Source of the DNA: Augochlora pura
Lineage: Eukaryota > Arthropoda > Insecta > Hymenoptera > Halictidae
Direction: 5' to 3'
Length of the DNA: 64,000 nt
NCBI RefSeq assembly: GCF_028453695.1
Contig: NC_135781.1
Span: 18,351,640-18,415,639, forward strand
The notes below the pieces were generated by a model that had not been told where the DNA came from, did not search any database, and saw nothing but the letters and a program-made list of their open reading frames with translations. The position numbers and the translations under genes were made by a program. Shown one piece after another: positions 35,006 through 47,620 of the stretch; positions within the stretch are counted from its first letter, which is position 1, and each line of letters begins with the position of its first letter.

Positions 35006-36217
35006 ATTTAATACGTATATTTAACAAATATCAAGTTTTTCTCAAATATTATCGATATGTAGATTTTGTTAATTTTTCTCGTTAAGTGCATCTATTACGT
35101 TACTCGAATGTTGTTGCGACAGATTGTTGGACTTTTTCGAACTGCACACAGACAGAAACGTTTGAAGACACATCTTCAACATAAAAAATGAAGTCACTGT
35201 CGTTTCTTGTGAATTCAGTATCGGCTGTGACAGGAGCATATTCGTCTTGCTCTCTTTGTATAAATACAGTGGCCCGAGTGGGTGTGGCTTTGTTGCTCTC
35301 GATTTCGACGGATCCAGGACAGTGTCTCGCATAGTAATCTATGCTCGTACCTAATATGGACTTCTCGTGCTACCTTCTATTGAAATCGCAAGGGGTCACA
35401 TTGAAACCCTCCTTTTCAGAATCACAGAGCCAAAGACTACAAAAAAGACTTGTATAATCCCGTTACCTCGTTATCTTTTAACACATACGACGACCGTTCC
35501 ATATTTGGGCGACAAAATGATCCGGCTAGACTTGAAAATGAATTTTTGTTCACCATCTACTGCGAAACGCAAAAGGATGAAGAAAGCAAGTAATATCATA
35601 AATCTTAATTATTCGGCATTCGTTCTAGATAATAAATTTCTTTGATTCCATCTAGTTTTTGTAGTCGTTCAGTCGACGTGTTAATTAATTTGTCGAAACA
35701 AATTGCAGAGCGCGAATGATAATTAGCGGTTCGCGGAAATCACTGGCAAAGAAAATAATAAACGAGAAAATGAACCATCTAATAAATTATATGAAATATT
35801 ATGACATTATGTTAGAACAATTGTCCATCATTTAGAAAGAGAAAAACAATGGAATGAAACTTGCAATATTCTATCATCCATCGAACATATATTTCTTTCC
35901 ATCCGTAGCGATCAATTTTTAAATTACCTAATAGTTGAACTGATTGCCCGAATATAAAACAGTAATATTAAAAATAATATTTAACTGTACCACGACACGT
36001 GCCAATTGTTATTATCGAACTTATGCAACTCGTAATATATTTGTGTTTCTTCCGCGGTGGTTAATGACCTAGCAATCGATGCGACCTTGATAAACAAATA
36101 AATTAAATATAACAAACATGAACATAGTTTTATAAAATGAAACATGACACGATGTTCCCATGATGCGATTTATGATGGGCCTATTTAAAAGTTGTATCCC
36201 AACAATTGGCATATTTT
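35006..36217. other. No recognisable gene
   Basis: A segment at 35090-35350 has LTR-like traits (TGTTGTTGCGACAG at 35108, a GTATAAATA box at 35256), but no matching end or target duplication was found. The 92-codon frame at 35367-35645 has no domain. The rest is AT-rich. Confidence 0.35.
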
Positions 36218-36260
36218 CAGATATATTTACAGATATATTTACAGATATATTTACAGATAT
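36218..36260 (+). repeat. 12-bp tandem repeat, 3.6 copies
   Basis: Exact CAGATATATTTA units at 36218, 36230 and 36242, then a partial fourth at 36254. Confidence 0.9.
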
Positions 36261-36870
36261 TCACCGAATAAGAAGTGACATAGTGTCAGTGGCAGTGTCT
36301 TCAGGTGACTCGCGTGTCTCGCATTAATCGCTTGGTTATGATGGCTAAACGACTATGCGTTCAGCTGTATTCAAGGAACAATTGACGGAATTCACGGATC
36401 GCGGCTGTAACAGAGGCGTAGTTGTACAATACCTTGCGATAGTCAGAGTTTGTAATCGATAGTTAAGTGGTAGTCGGTGCGCACTTAATGCTAGCGTAAT
36501 ACACTGACTAGCGGCGAGCATTCTAGTGCCGTCGACGGGACTACGTATTCAATTGCAGGCCTGGCAAGGTGGTTACAGGCTGCCGAAGGTTCTTCTGTGT
36601 GCACGTTGCGCGAATCCCAGAGCGTTTTCGCGTGCAGCCGTGAGAGCTGTGCAAATAGTCGCATTAATCCTTTCTCTCTTCCTCTTGAGATCGGCGCGTC
36701 GCGTCGCGGACGATCACGGAAAAGAATGTACAGTTCTGCCGCGGCCATTTTAACGGAACTGGCCCGTTAGTTTTTTCTATCCGCAACGTTTCTTGAAACG
36801 GTGAAAGGCGTTCGGCAAAAGGCTATCGGCGGAAGCGCGGATGTTGCAGGATGCTACGTGGACAAACGCG
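36261..36870. promoter_or_regulatory. GC-rich non-coding island
   Basis: This is a CpG-rich block with frames on both strands that lack domains (36491-36748 minus, 36526-36753 plus). It resembles the other islands in composition. Promoter, enhancer or unrecognised exon are all possible. Confidence 0.3.
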
Positions 36871-38572
36871 ATGATTCAGTGTGCGAGAAGGAAATGAAAA
36901 AGAAATACCATACCGTCGGACAGAATTCAATCTTTGCTGCGATACTTCCTTGGTGATCGGATCGTGAAATATTTTCTACGATTTGCTTCATACGGGTGAA
37001 GTTAATTTTTTTCAAGACTTTGAAACGAGGACGTTTTATTAAATTGTCCACTAAACTAATCATTTTTTGTCTATTCAAGTGGCACATCTCTAATCATTGT
37101 GTACGCTAAAATCTTTTAAATAAATGCATTTCCTTGACTAATCCATTACCCTAGTCATTCAAGTAACACGCGTATAAGCATCTTGCATAGGAAAATCTTT
37201 TAAATAAAGTCATTTTCTTGAATTGTCAGTAAACTAATAATTCTACGGTTATTCAAGTGACATTGTACGATTAAAAATTTTATGATTTTACTAAAATGAA
37301 AACGTATATGTGTGTCTGCATAAATTAAATCCTCTCATCGCTTCATTTTTCCAACATACACATATAAAAAGATGTTATATTCTGAAATCGTATAATTGAA
37401 ATAGTAATTTTACTTCAATTAAGTATTTCAGGTTTATTATTCTAAAGTAGATATTTTAAATACTTATTATATATTTGTAGAATCAACGAATTATTTCCAC
37501 TAGTATTTCATTTAATATCAAAATAGATTACTATTTCAAATGTAGCAAAGAGTGGAGAGCAAAATGGAGTCATCACTTTTAGAACGGTACAACATTTTTA
37601 AAACTGGTGTGAATGTTTTGATTTTTTTGCAAATGAGAGAGGGACTAATTCACTGTACAATGACTGAAATATTTTTTTTTAAATTTTCAATAATTTGGAA
37701 TTATAATACTTGGAATAAAAAACCGCGAAGAAACTGTTGTGTTTTTGCTTTCTTATTAAAGTCTATAATGAAAATTTAAAAATGCATTTGGAACTTTTTA
37801 TCGAAATCGGTTAACCTCGATACAAGCTGTAAACAATTAAAAATCCCGAAAAACACAGGTTCTTTGCAAATTTCATTCAAAACAGGTAATTTTTACATGT
37901 TTCATTATATACATTTAAATTACCGAATAATGGCAAATGCATTTTTTAAATTTCCATTATAGGCTTAAATAAATATTTAAAAACACGGCAGTTTCTTTAC
38001 GATTTTTTTTATTACAAGTTATTGTAAAATTAAAAAAAAAAGGTATTTAAGACATTGCACAGTGAACTAGTCCCTCTCATATTTACAGAAAAATTTAAGT
38101 GTTTTATATCAGTTTTAAAAAAGTTGTACCATTTCAAAAGCGTTAACACCTTACCGATCGGTCATTTGTCTATAAATATTTCTGTTATCGTAATAAACAT
38201 TTCTTTTAAAGAATATGTATTTTATCTATTTTATTAATCTCGTAAGATATCTAATATTTGAAGAACTATATAATAATATTAAAGCTCGGTAATATCTCAG
38301 TAATAGATAACAAATTATTGGTTGGCATGACAACCGATTCACAAGTTACCAATTGGGGGGAAAAGCCGATTTAGCCGAAAAAGCCATTGTATGTAAAACA
38401 GTGCACAGAAGTAGCATTCGCAAGTATTTGTATTTCCAAGTTGAAATATTTTTAACCAGGTCTGAACTTAAATAACCGTTTCGTTATCCACGGAAACTCT
38501 GCTCGTTATTGAAGACAAGTTAACTGACTGTAAATACCATCGAGATAGCCTCGGGAGGAAACAAAGAACAAT
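36871..38572. other. AT-rich, no recognisable gene
   Basis: A loose repetition of TTTTAAATAAAxxCATTT..TTGACTAAT..TATTCAAGTGxCA occurs at 37060-37265. It is old and approximate. Nothing else is supportable. Confidence 0.4.
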
Positions 38573-38577
38573 CCCGA

Positions 38578-38812
38578 TGGAATTATTTTCTGGTATTAGT
38601 GGTTCAGCCTTAGTACGACTTCCATGTCTTCTAGGTTCTCCGCAGAATTGAGAGTACATAAAGGTCGTCTCGTGTAAGTCGGGTTCTTACACAAGGCGGG
38701 GTGTGTGTTACCTGATGTAATAAAGAAACACACGCACAACGGTACACACGTGAACATTCACGTAATCGTTAGACGGCTTCCACGCCTCTAAATGTCATTT
38801 ATACAGGTTACA
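38578..38812 (+). mobile_element. Tentative solo LTR (235 bp)
   Basis: It starts TGGAATTATT and ends ACAGGTTACA, so it has TG..CA ends. It is flanked by CCCGA (38573-38577) and CCCGG (38813-38817), a 5-bp duplication with one mismatch. An AATAAAG signal occurs at 38720 in plus orientation. The tips are not convincing inverted repeats, so this is weaker than the other LTR calls. Confidence 0.35.
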
Positions 38813-38817
38813 CCCGG

Positions 38818-39514
38818 CGTTGCATAATTTTTTCTCATTCCGGGAGTCGAATGCGATAAACTTTCTGATGGTCCATTTTGCTTTCGCTTCTCATATCTGT
38901 GAGTTTGCTTGGTTCATGCTTTGCTTAGCCAGACAAAATTAATTCACCGAAACTCATATTTTAGTAGGTTTATGCGGCCGAGGAATTTGTTGACGCGGAT
39001 TTGCTCGACTGAAGTCTGTAGTTACACTAGACTGTGAATGTTTATGAAAAATAAGAATTGTTTGCTTTAATTGTCAGACGTTAGAGCCAGATGTTTTCCT
39101 ACTTTAAGAATTTTAATAATTACAAATTTATACATTAACAATCTCAATTTGTATTAACCTTTGACTGTTTTAAATTACACCTATTCATCTTTGTTACAAG
39201 TGTGTGAAATTCGTAATCTAGTAATTACTTTCGTTTCATGGCAATATTGGTATCCAAAAGTTTTTCAATGACTGAATAAACAATTACATGAACATAAAAT
39301 ACTGCTGTCACAATTTTTTGGAATACATTTGTAACGGTGCTCGTTGACCACACAATCAGAGAGCGTGTTTATAATCATCAACATTAGGAATTCAATTTTT
39401 CAATTAATAAAAATTGTTACAGTCTTTGTACAAATTGTAATACCAATTTATTAAATTATAATAACAAGAGCTCGAAGCTATGAATAACCATTAACGACAT
39501 AAAAATTTGAAAAC
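38818..39514. other. AT-rich, no recognisable gene
   Basis: Nothing supportable is seen in this stretch. Confidence 0.4.
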
Positions 39515-39635
39515 AAAAACTAGATTCAAGAAAATAATTACGAATTCAAAACTAGCAATTAGAATCGAGAAAATAATTATGAATTCAAAAATAAAAGTTA
39601 AATTGGCGAAAATAATTAAGTAAATCGAAAACTAG
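39515..39635 (+). repeat. Degenerate ~41-bp tandem repeat
   Basis: Three diverged units share AAAACTAG..., then AGAAAATAATTAYGAATTCA. The third is weaker (GCGAAAATAATTAAGTAAAT). Confidence 0.6.
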
Positions 39636-40874
39636 TAAAGTAATAATTTACTCTTCAATTTCGCATTTCTCTATCATTTTTTAGCGCCAGCAAAATTCTC
39701 AAGATCGACAACAGGAAATGATCAATTCAACGTCCGTCTAACCAGCTCCCGCTCATTAAATATTCAATTATCTGCATATATGACATGTACGATACGAAAA
39801 CAAAAATATCATCCACTATTAACGGTACAGCATCTTCCACTACTGCAGGCAAATAAGCGTGGTTTAAATACAGGCTCATAAAAGATATTTTTAAATGTCG
39901 TTGAAAAAAATAGAAAATGACTGTGATCCAGTTTTCCGTTCGATATAAAGTGATAATAGCCGGTATTTTGCGTGCTCTTTATGAATGCAGGATGAATACC
40001 TATGAGAAAACCTGACGTAACACATTATGAATTTCTGGTTGATTTCCTTTCACTCTTGCGAACGCTCTACGAATTCTGCGGATGATTTTTTTGCCTTGTT
40101 TAAACTTGCAATACTGAAACGAGTTCAAGTAGTAGAACTCGGCTTGTTAGTTCAAGTAATGAAACTGATTAGATAAATATCTGCAACCTATTTCTCGATT
40201 TTATCAATAAATAGAGAACAGTGTGCATAGTGTCACTTTGTATTTTCTTTTTCTTGTAACTTCTTGATAAAGCGTTTATGGGTTTTTCTCTATTTGTGTC
40301 ACTCCTTCCTATAAATAAGTATTTTCTGTTAGAATTTATGATTTCAAAAGTATACAAATCGTTGTGTAAAATAAAAGCGTTGTTGTCTAATTCAATTTTA
40401 TTAAAGTTGAACGAATTTGCCGATGCATTCGCGCGTTTTACACCACGTTTGCACGGAAGTCGAAACGTGGCACGGCTGACATTTATCGTGGAAATTTAAA
40501 GTTACGATGTGCAATCACTCTGTTCGATTTCACCGTATGATGCGGATGAAATATATGCTAATAAACGTGCAACATAAACGCGGACGAGCGCAGAACACCG
40601 TTGCGGCAATCCTTGGTGTTAATATTGCCACTTTGCTCTCAAATTGGCTACATTTCCCTTCTGCGTCTCTCTATTTCCCGTCGAAAAACCAGTTTTCTCC
40701 TTCGCCGAACCTGGCAACCGTAAGAACGGTATAATTCGTGACACTGTTTTACGACGACGCTCGTTCGAACGCGGGAAAAATCGATTTTTGGAATATTCTC
40801 TAACCACGTATCTTCCAAATATGCAATTTCGAAATCGACAACGTTTGTGTAATTTCTGTAATCTTCGTTAATAT
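39636..40874. other. No recognisable gene
   Basis: It is AT-rich, with a modest GC rise at 40420-40860. Short frames there have no domain. Confidence 0.4.
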
Positions 40875-41153
40875 TGTTGCGACCACCTCGAACCTGATCC
40901 GGTTCATTTCACCCCGACCCGCGCGTCCGCGGTATATTTATACATCTTTAGTTTATTATTTACACTTTCTATTCGTCTATACACGTTTTGTACAATATCT
41001 AGAAGATGCCGCTGACACAATTTATCAGATTTACTGTCAACCACCAACCGACTATCTTCAAATCGAACGAAAGACCCTGAACCGTGTTGCTGTCTTTTAT
41101 TCTGGCAAGGGAATTCCGAGTCGGCAATGGTCATCCATTGGGTGTTCGTTACA
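40875..41153. mobile_element. Solo LTR 2 (279 bp)
   Basis: It begins TGTTGCGACCACC and ends TTCGTTACA. The tips are imperfect inverted repeats (TGTTGCGA against TGTAACGA). It is flanked by ATAT on both sides (40871-40874 and 41154-41157), although such a target also occurs by chance in AT-rich DNA. A GC-rich start and an internal GTATATTTATAC near 40931 fit LTR architecture. Orientation is undetermined because no well-placed AATAAA was seen. No retroelement body adjoins. Confidence 0.65.
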
Positions 41154-41157
41154 ATAT

Positions 41158-42478
41158 ATAGAACATGTTACTTTCGCTTCAGATGATTGATACTTTCTTA
41201 ACATATTACCGACGGCAAACGAGAATTCTTATTTAATCCTATGCTCTGGAGCATGTATTTGTTAGTGTTCTTCTGACAATTGAATCCATATGGCTCCTGA
41301 AAATTGCAATAAAATATATTGAACTATATTTTAATTATAAAAACACTTGTGAAATACGAAATGACCCATCGTTGATGTGTTTACACATTTCTCTTTTTCT
41401 TTTCTGTTTTAGCGTTGTATTTGTTGTTAAGTAATTATCGTGGTTTCTGTTTTTCAGAGTTCATTATACAGGAGAGCTTCCTTCAGTTAATTTAGGATAT
41501 AAAATCTTCTGCATTCGTATAGCAGGCATTTTATAATCATTTTTGCATCGCATAGAGTTCGATGTTCTGCATTAGTTTAGTTAACATAATATTATAACAC
41601 ATTTGATTTAGTTTTCAATGACAATAAGCTCTTAGTCCGAATTAAGTCTGTTTCCTTGTTACCCATATTTAAACATAAAAGTAAATGTAAATACACGATC
41701 AGTATAAAGTTGTTTTTCTTCTAAGAAATTATTTCGATCGAAAAAGTTCTAATCATAATTATAAAAAATGATCCTACCTTGCTGTTTTCATATTTCATCA
41801 AAACCATGAAAGATAAAAAAGGAAAAGGAAGAAAAATGCATTAATTTACATACTTACTTTTACATCTTGTAAGTGCTTATTTTATAGTAGTTATTAATCA
41901 CTATAATTTTAAAGAATTACTATTTTAATGCAGGCTTCTTACTACTTTCCTGGTGTATGCAATTTGACCCAAAATATCGTTGCTTGAAACGAAAAAGTTG
42001 ACACAAATGTACAGTTTCAATTTACTTCCATGAACATAGCAAACAAACATGAGTTTTGTTGTCCATTTCACAAAAACCAGAGTAAAGAACACATTCAATT
42101 TTAATCAAATGCAATTGTGGAAGAAAACAGTAAATGAAATACGGAACATGCTGTTCTGAAATTCGAATTTATCAGTCTATTGATTAACTGAAAACAATAG
42201 TAGTTAATAGCGGCATTAGTAACAATAGTAGTTACTGATATAGTTAAAGATGGTATTTAACATTAACAACATGTTCTTTTGTTTCTATCGATACACACAT
42301 CTTTCTTACTGCTTCATAATTAATCTTTGTTAATTGTCCCGTGATCCATTAAAATGTGGTAGTAATACATCTGTGTATTTATTAAAAGTTTCTTGAAACA
42401 ATTGCTAATTCACTGAAACTATTGAAAGATACATTTTTATTTAACCTTTGTTTTGCATTAAGCTGTTCTAAAAGTTCT
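41158..42478. other. AT-rich, no recognisable gene
   Basis: AATAGTAGTTAATAGCGGCA and AATAGTAGTTACTGATATAG near 42197-42245 form a short direct repeat. Nothing else is supportable. Confidence 0.4.
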
Positions 42479-42482
42479 TTTC

Positions 42483-42675
42483 TGTAGATGACACAAGGTG
42501 AGGAATTAGGTGGGCTGCTTCTTTCTCAAAGATCTTTATTCGACTGCCCTTTCTCTTCGGAAAAAGGGCCTCCTTCCCTCGATGAACCATCTCATCACCT
42601 AAACAGAGACCTCCTTATCTCGGAAACATAAATAGTGCGCCGCCTGACCGGCGACCATCTCAGAGATCGCTTACA
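42483..42675 (-). mobile_element. Short solo LTR or TRIM-like element (193 bp)
   Basis: It begins TGTAGATGACACAAGG and ends GATCGCTTACA (TGTA/TACA tips). It is flanked by TTTC at 42479-42482 and 42676-42679. The element is GC-rich against AT-rich flanks, and this sharp boundary coincides with the inferred ends. On the minus strand an AATAAAG polyadenylation-type signal sits past the middle and CACCTTGTGTCATCTACA closes the element, which suggests minus orientation. Confidence 0.6.
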
Positions 42676-42679
42676 TTTC

Positions 42680-45600
42680 AAATCTTATCGATAAAAAATT
42701 GAAGTGCACAATATGGAACAGTATGATTCTTCCTAGAAACAGTTACATTCGAATAAACATTGGTTCTTACAGGTGATTGTAGCATAAGAAAAGCTGTGTC
42801 AATGAATTTATAAAGTACAATGTTCAAAAATGTAGGTAAAATTTTTACATTCACTTTTATATACTCTTATATACTGTATTATTTATCCTACTGTTCCAAG
42901 TAGGGGTCACAATTAAGCAATAATTCATAATAGGAATTTTTACTTAAAAGGATTTGAAACGAACTTACCAAACAACGTAGTACAATTAACTTTAACCATT
43001 TTTATTTTGCGCAAAGATCCACAGTTTCCTCAGAATAAAAACGAGCATTTTTATAAAGCGACCCACGCCTATCACTCTTACTGTTGATTAGGTTTAATAT
43101 AGAAAGTATGAACATAAATTCCATAGATGCAGAAAAATCGTAGCAATAGTATCGTAGAATAATAAAATGTTGGCTTGCGGTCAGGTTTTTCGAGAGAAAT
43201 GCGTGTAGAAGGCTGGAAAGTATGGAAACGAGGGGGAGTTGCAGAAACAAGGCACCTGTCGTATCGTGAATCGACGCCCCGTAGTATTCTATTCTTCTCT
43301 CTGCTGGCCACACGACCCACCTTGTTCTAGATATTCGATACTCTTCCTTTCTCCTCTGCGCTCGGTTCCAGACACCGTGACGAAATGCGCTGCGCCTCTC
43401 GTAATAGTACTACACGCCTTTTATAATAGAGCCGAGCGGGAACGAAGCAGCGCATTATGCCGTTGAAGTCGTCGCGCGATGCCACATGGAGAGTAGCCAC
43501 ACGATTCTTCAAGGACGTTGTGGACCTTCGGCTGCTGCTGCCGCTTAGCAGTCCGGACACGAGCATCCTTGACAATGAGGAACGGACTTTTTCCTTTCAT
43601 TGATCCTTTGGTTCTTTTAGTCACCAAGGCTGCAGAGTCGAGTGGCTCACGTTCTGAATCGTTAATTTACTTGGTAATTCGGAATGTCTGGGCGTGGGTG
43701 TGCCGCAACCACAGAATTCCACAAATTGGTTAGCATTTCGCTGGTTTCTTTTTGCTCGGGAATGCTAAAGATTCTCGAGTTCTATTCACGCGTAAAACCA
43801 TTCCCTTTTTTAAGAAATCGAATGATGCAAACCCACGGAATTCATATGTTTATCATTATTATTAGTATCTTTACGCCAGTCTTGCAGCTATAACAGTTGG
43901 ACTTGGTTTATTACCGACCACAAAAGTTCAGTAAACTTTCTATTGTACCAACACAAATTTTTTACAATAAAATTACAATGGTATTTTATATTTAATTCCG
44001 TGTCTATACATATGTATTTTTATTTGTTTTATTTGTCGTATACGTTAAAAGAACATTACAATATAAATGTACAGTGTGTTATAGGCTTTATTAAAATACG
44101 AATTATTAATTCGATAGGATGTATGTATATATTAAAATATCAAATACTGAAATGTTAACGATAAGTAAGGATTCTTAAATTTCCTCATATTATACATTCT
44201 TTTCTATCATTTCCTTTTTCTCATTTTCTCTAGTAAAATCTAAATCCTGTTACATTATATTTATATCACCCACATCACATTGTACTCCATTTCAGTATGT
44301 TACATATATTATTATGTACTATTTAATAACCAATTTTGTTCCTATTTACATCTTTATATGCTTTCCTCCTTTTCTATTGTAGTCTGTGAATTTCCAAAAA
44401 TTTCCTTTATGTCGCTATACTTATTGCAAAAACACATACCGCTTTGTATACTTATTATCGTTTATTATTAATATGTTCTTTCGTAGATCATACTCACCCT
44501 TTTGCAAATAAGATTAACCATTTCACAAATCAAAATCGATCGTCTTTAATTTAATTGTTTAATTTAAAATTATCTTCATTACAACTAATTAGAATTAAGT
44601 TAATCCAATTTACAAGACGGTCAATTTTGTGTGTAAGAATGAAAATATGATCTACGCAAAGATTTATTTCAAGAATTGTACAATGTACATTGTTAATTTT
44701 ACAAATTCTGCACATCTTCATTTGAAATTTCTATACAGTACATGAATTTTGTGGTTACATTATTTTATGCAGTATTTACCTGCTTCGTTCCTTTAACAAC
44801 TGCGGATTTAGCGGCATTGTTGTATCATTTTTAGCTGAAGCATTTCCCGTAGCTTTCATTCAAGCACAGCGTTGAATGAGAATAAAAGCAGAAAGGAAAA
44901 TAAAAATAACACTTCAAAGAACAATAGAACGGTTGGTTGATTCACCCTAAAATCAAGGCTACTGTGAGTCGCGGCGATGGAGTCGGCCGTGTTCGAGTCA
45001 TCAGGCTCGGTGTCTCAGGCAGAAAATAATTGTCGCCTTAATTGTTCATTTTCTGAACGCTATACCCAGCGAATTTCCAACTTGAACGGCTCCGTGCGAG
45101 GAAAAACTTTCCCGTGGACCCAGTTCCCACGACTCATGGCAACTTCAAACCACGTATATGCAACCGCGCGTACGTGCATCCTGCGTGCGATGCACCGTTC
45201 GAGTGACATGCGTACAACTTTCAGACAAAGCAAACGGTAAATCAGTTCTCGCGGTAAATTTAGCATCAGCCACAGGTGCATACCTACTATTGATGCGCAA
45301 AACATATAATTAGCGCGGAATGAATGCAGGAAATTGTGGTAACAATCGTGTTATAGCGGGATCGTTGATTGAGGCAAGCTTCAGACGCTGAAAGGCAGCG
45401 TGAACGTAACGTTCTGTACAAATTTGATGGCATAGACGCATATGCATGTTCCGTATTTGTATAAAATATCGCTTATTTAATAATCTAATAATATTGCTTC
45501 ATTCTCTTGATCAGCGAAGAACTTAACGTGAAACCTAATGCAGTGAATATAACCAATTTCTTTTTTTACGATTTTACAGAGTTTCATGAGAAATAATTGG

Positions 45601-46450
45601 ATAAATTAAATTATTAGAACACGTGTGTAGGTTTATGAGAGGTGTATTATAGAAGTTACAAATTTGCAAGAGGCAAATGAACTCAATTATCTTATTCGAA
45701 ATTATATATTCCCCTCCACAAATTGACTATTTGCGAGACTACTTCTTATACTATTTTGTTCTCTTCAAGAAAACATCCTCGATGAACATGTTCCTTCTAT
45801 ACAATTTAATTTCTGAAAACAATTAGATCATCACATTTTTGTTCTGCATAAATTTCCGCAGTCCATTAATAATAACTAAAATGCAGTGTTGCATTATAAA
45901 TTGGTAGCTAATTTTAACTAGCTTCCTCTACGTATGTTAAACACTTGTGCAACTATGTTCACCTCAAACTTCTTGCTAGATTTAATTTTTTTCATCAATA
46001 ATTGTATACTAGATTCTTTAGTATCCAATATTTATGACATCACGGAAACCAGGAAAAATGGCTCCCTTAAATTGTTCGGTAAAAGTACTGAGGCTTTTTG
46101 TGTAACAAGGTACTCTCCTTTAGTTTTATAGCGTTCGCATGGCACACCTGACAAATGTTTCTAATGACTTATAACTACAGACCGAGTCGGCGGTACAAGT
46201 AAACAGAGTTGTCTCGCTCGAGAGATTCTTCCAGTTCTTAGCAACGAAACGGTAATTCCGTCGACTGGCTCTTCTGAACGATACACCCGTGATGATTTAA
46301 TGTTGCCATTTTTCTCCCGGCGTTGCAGCAGCCAGTGCAACTTAAAAAGTACACACGATGACGCCAGTTTATCGCTTTACATAACGCGCACGTGCTAAAT
46401 GCTTCTCAACTTTTCTGAATATCGGTTTACCGCCTCTCGGAAGAAGTTTG
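42680..46450. other. No recognisable gene; two GC-rich islands
   Basis: GC-richer islands at 43190-43720 and 44970-45430 carry overlapping unsupported frames on both strands. The intervening 43800-44960 is AT-rich with hydrophobic-looking chance frames. A third GC-richer patch lies at 46150-46450. I see no RNA gene. Confidence 0.35.
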
Positions 46451-47370
46451 TTAACCCCTTGAACTGAAATGACGTGTCCAGCATGTCATGAATTTTCTTG
46501 AGCAAACTGACAATAACCAGCTACATTCACCAGAAATTATTAAGAATCGATGCTTTTTATGAGAGAAGTATATGCAAGTCATAGCGAATTTATTGCTTTG
46601 ATATATTTGCGTGCATGTTTCTAGTAGCCGTTAGAGCGTAATTTGTATAAATCTATGCAGCCAGTATCCTACAAAGTGGCAATAGCGGTTATTTTACTCG
46701 TGATATCCGTCTATAGAAGTTATTATATTGTTTCTGAGGGGAGTATAATAAATGTATAACATGTAAAGACATTTCGCGATATTGTTAAAAAATGAAAAAA
46801 TTTTACAGTGATGAATTGACAGTGTTGAATTTATCGGATATGAACATTTAGGCAGAGGATATGATAGTGTTATTTCGTGCTCGCATAAAGCCGATAGGGA
46901 AAGAGTTAGCTGTGATAACAATAGCAGGGCTGATAGTGAAATTACTGCATCGACCAACACTCTACAAAAAGATGGCACGAGTGCGCTAACATAACGTTGG
47001 AGTGAAACAAGATGGCAATGCAAATTATAACAAATAGCACTGTGTCTTCTGGAATGTTTTGAGAAGTGTAATACTGTTGAAATTTATCAGCATTTTAAAA
47101 TAAACCCTACATTAAAATAAACCCTACATTACAACGGTAATATTTTTGTTAAACGTTACTGAAAAATTTCCCGATATTAATTGTGTTCTTACATAGATAT
47201 ATAACAATAAAGATTCATATAAATGTTCGACACAGATATTATCTTTATTAATAACAAATTATTTGAAAACAAAACCGTAAGTTCCTATATCAGTTCCTTC
47301 TCTTAAAACTAAGAAAACTTCTCCGCATGAGCAGTGCTAGCTGAAAATAAGTTGCAGTTTAAGGGGTTAA
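46451..47370. mobile_element. Candidate 920-bp TTAA-bounded element
   Basis: The left tip TTAACCCCTTGAACTG and the right tip (reverse complement TTAACCCCTTAAACTG) agree at 15 of 16 bases, with TTAA at both boundaries. The interior has a 109-codon minus frame (46694-47023) without a recognisable domain and an exact 17-bp tandem duplication (AAAATAAACCCTACATT at 47097 and 47114). It is larger than the other miniature elements here. Two independent tips cannot be wholly excluded. Confidence 0.55.
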
Positions 47371-47400
47371 CCTTTTGCACTCGGATACCAAGTCGGAAAT
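47367..47400 (+). mobile_element. TTAACCTTTTGCACTCGG element tip
   Basis: A second TTAA tip of the TTAACCCTTTGCACTC type starts on the same TTAA that closes the 46451 element. No convincing right partner is seen. A poor candidate ends near 47651. Confidence 0.4.
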
Positions 47401-47403
47401 AAA

Positions 47404-47620
47404 ATTACAAAAATCGATAATAGTTATACGTAATCAACAGATAATTCTGGTTATCCGTAATGATTATTCATAACTGAAAACTGTCTTCGTCAATTGTAGT
47501 TGTTATCTGAAATAAATTAATATTCTCCTCGTCGATAATTATTATTTATAACAAAAAACGATCTCCGTTATTTGTAATAGTTATTGGTAATCAAAAACTA
47601 CTTCAGTCATGTGGATTGCT
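47404..47620 (+). repeat. Degenerate tandem repeat
   Basis: Blocks of the type TTATCCGTAATGATTATTCATAACTGAAAAC, CTTCGTCAATTGTAGTTGTTAT and CTCCGTTATTTGTAATAGTTATTGGTAATC recur with a step of roughly 70-80 bases and much drift. Confidence 0.5.

Noticed and set aside
35090..35350. Fifth solo LTR starting TGTTGTTGCGACAG
   Set aside because: A TATA-like box is present, but no CA end with a matching target duplication could be found.
36297..36310. Second ratchet site (TCTTCAGGTGACT)
   Set aside because: The donor half (GTGACT) departs from GTRAGT and the pyrimidine tract is poor.
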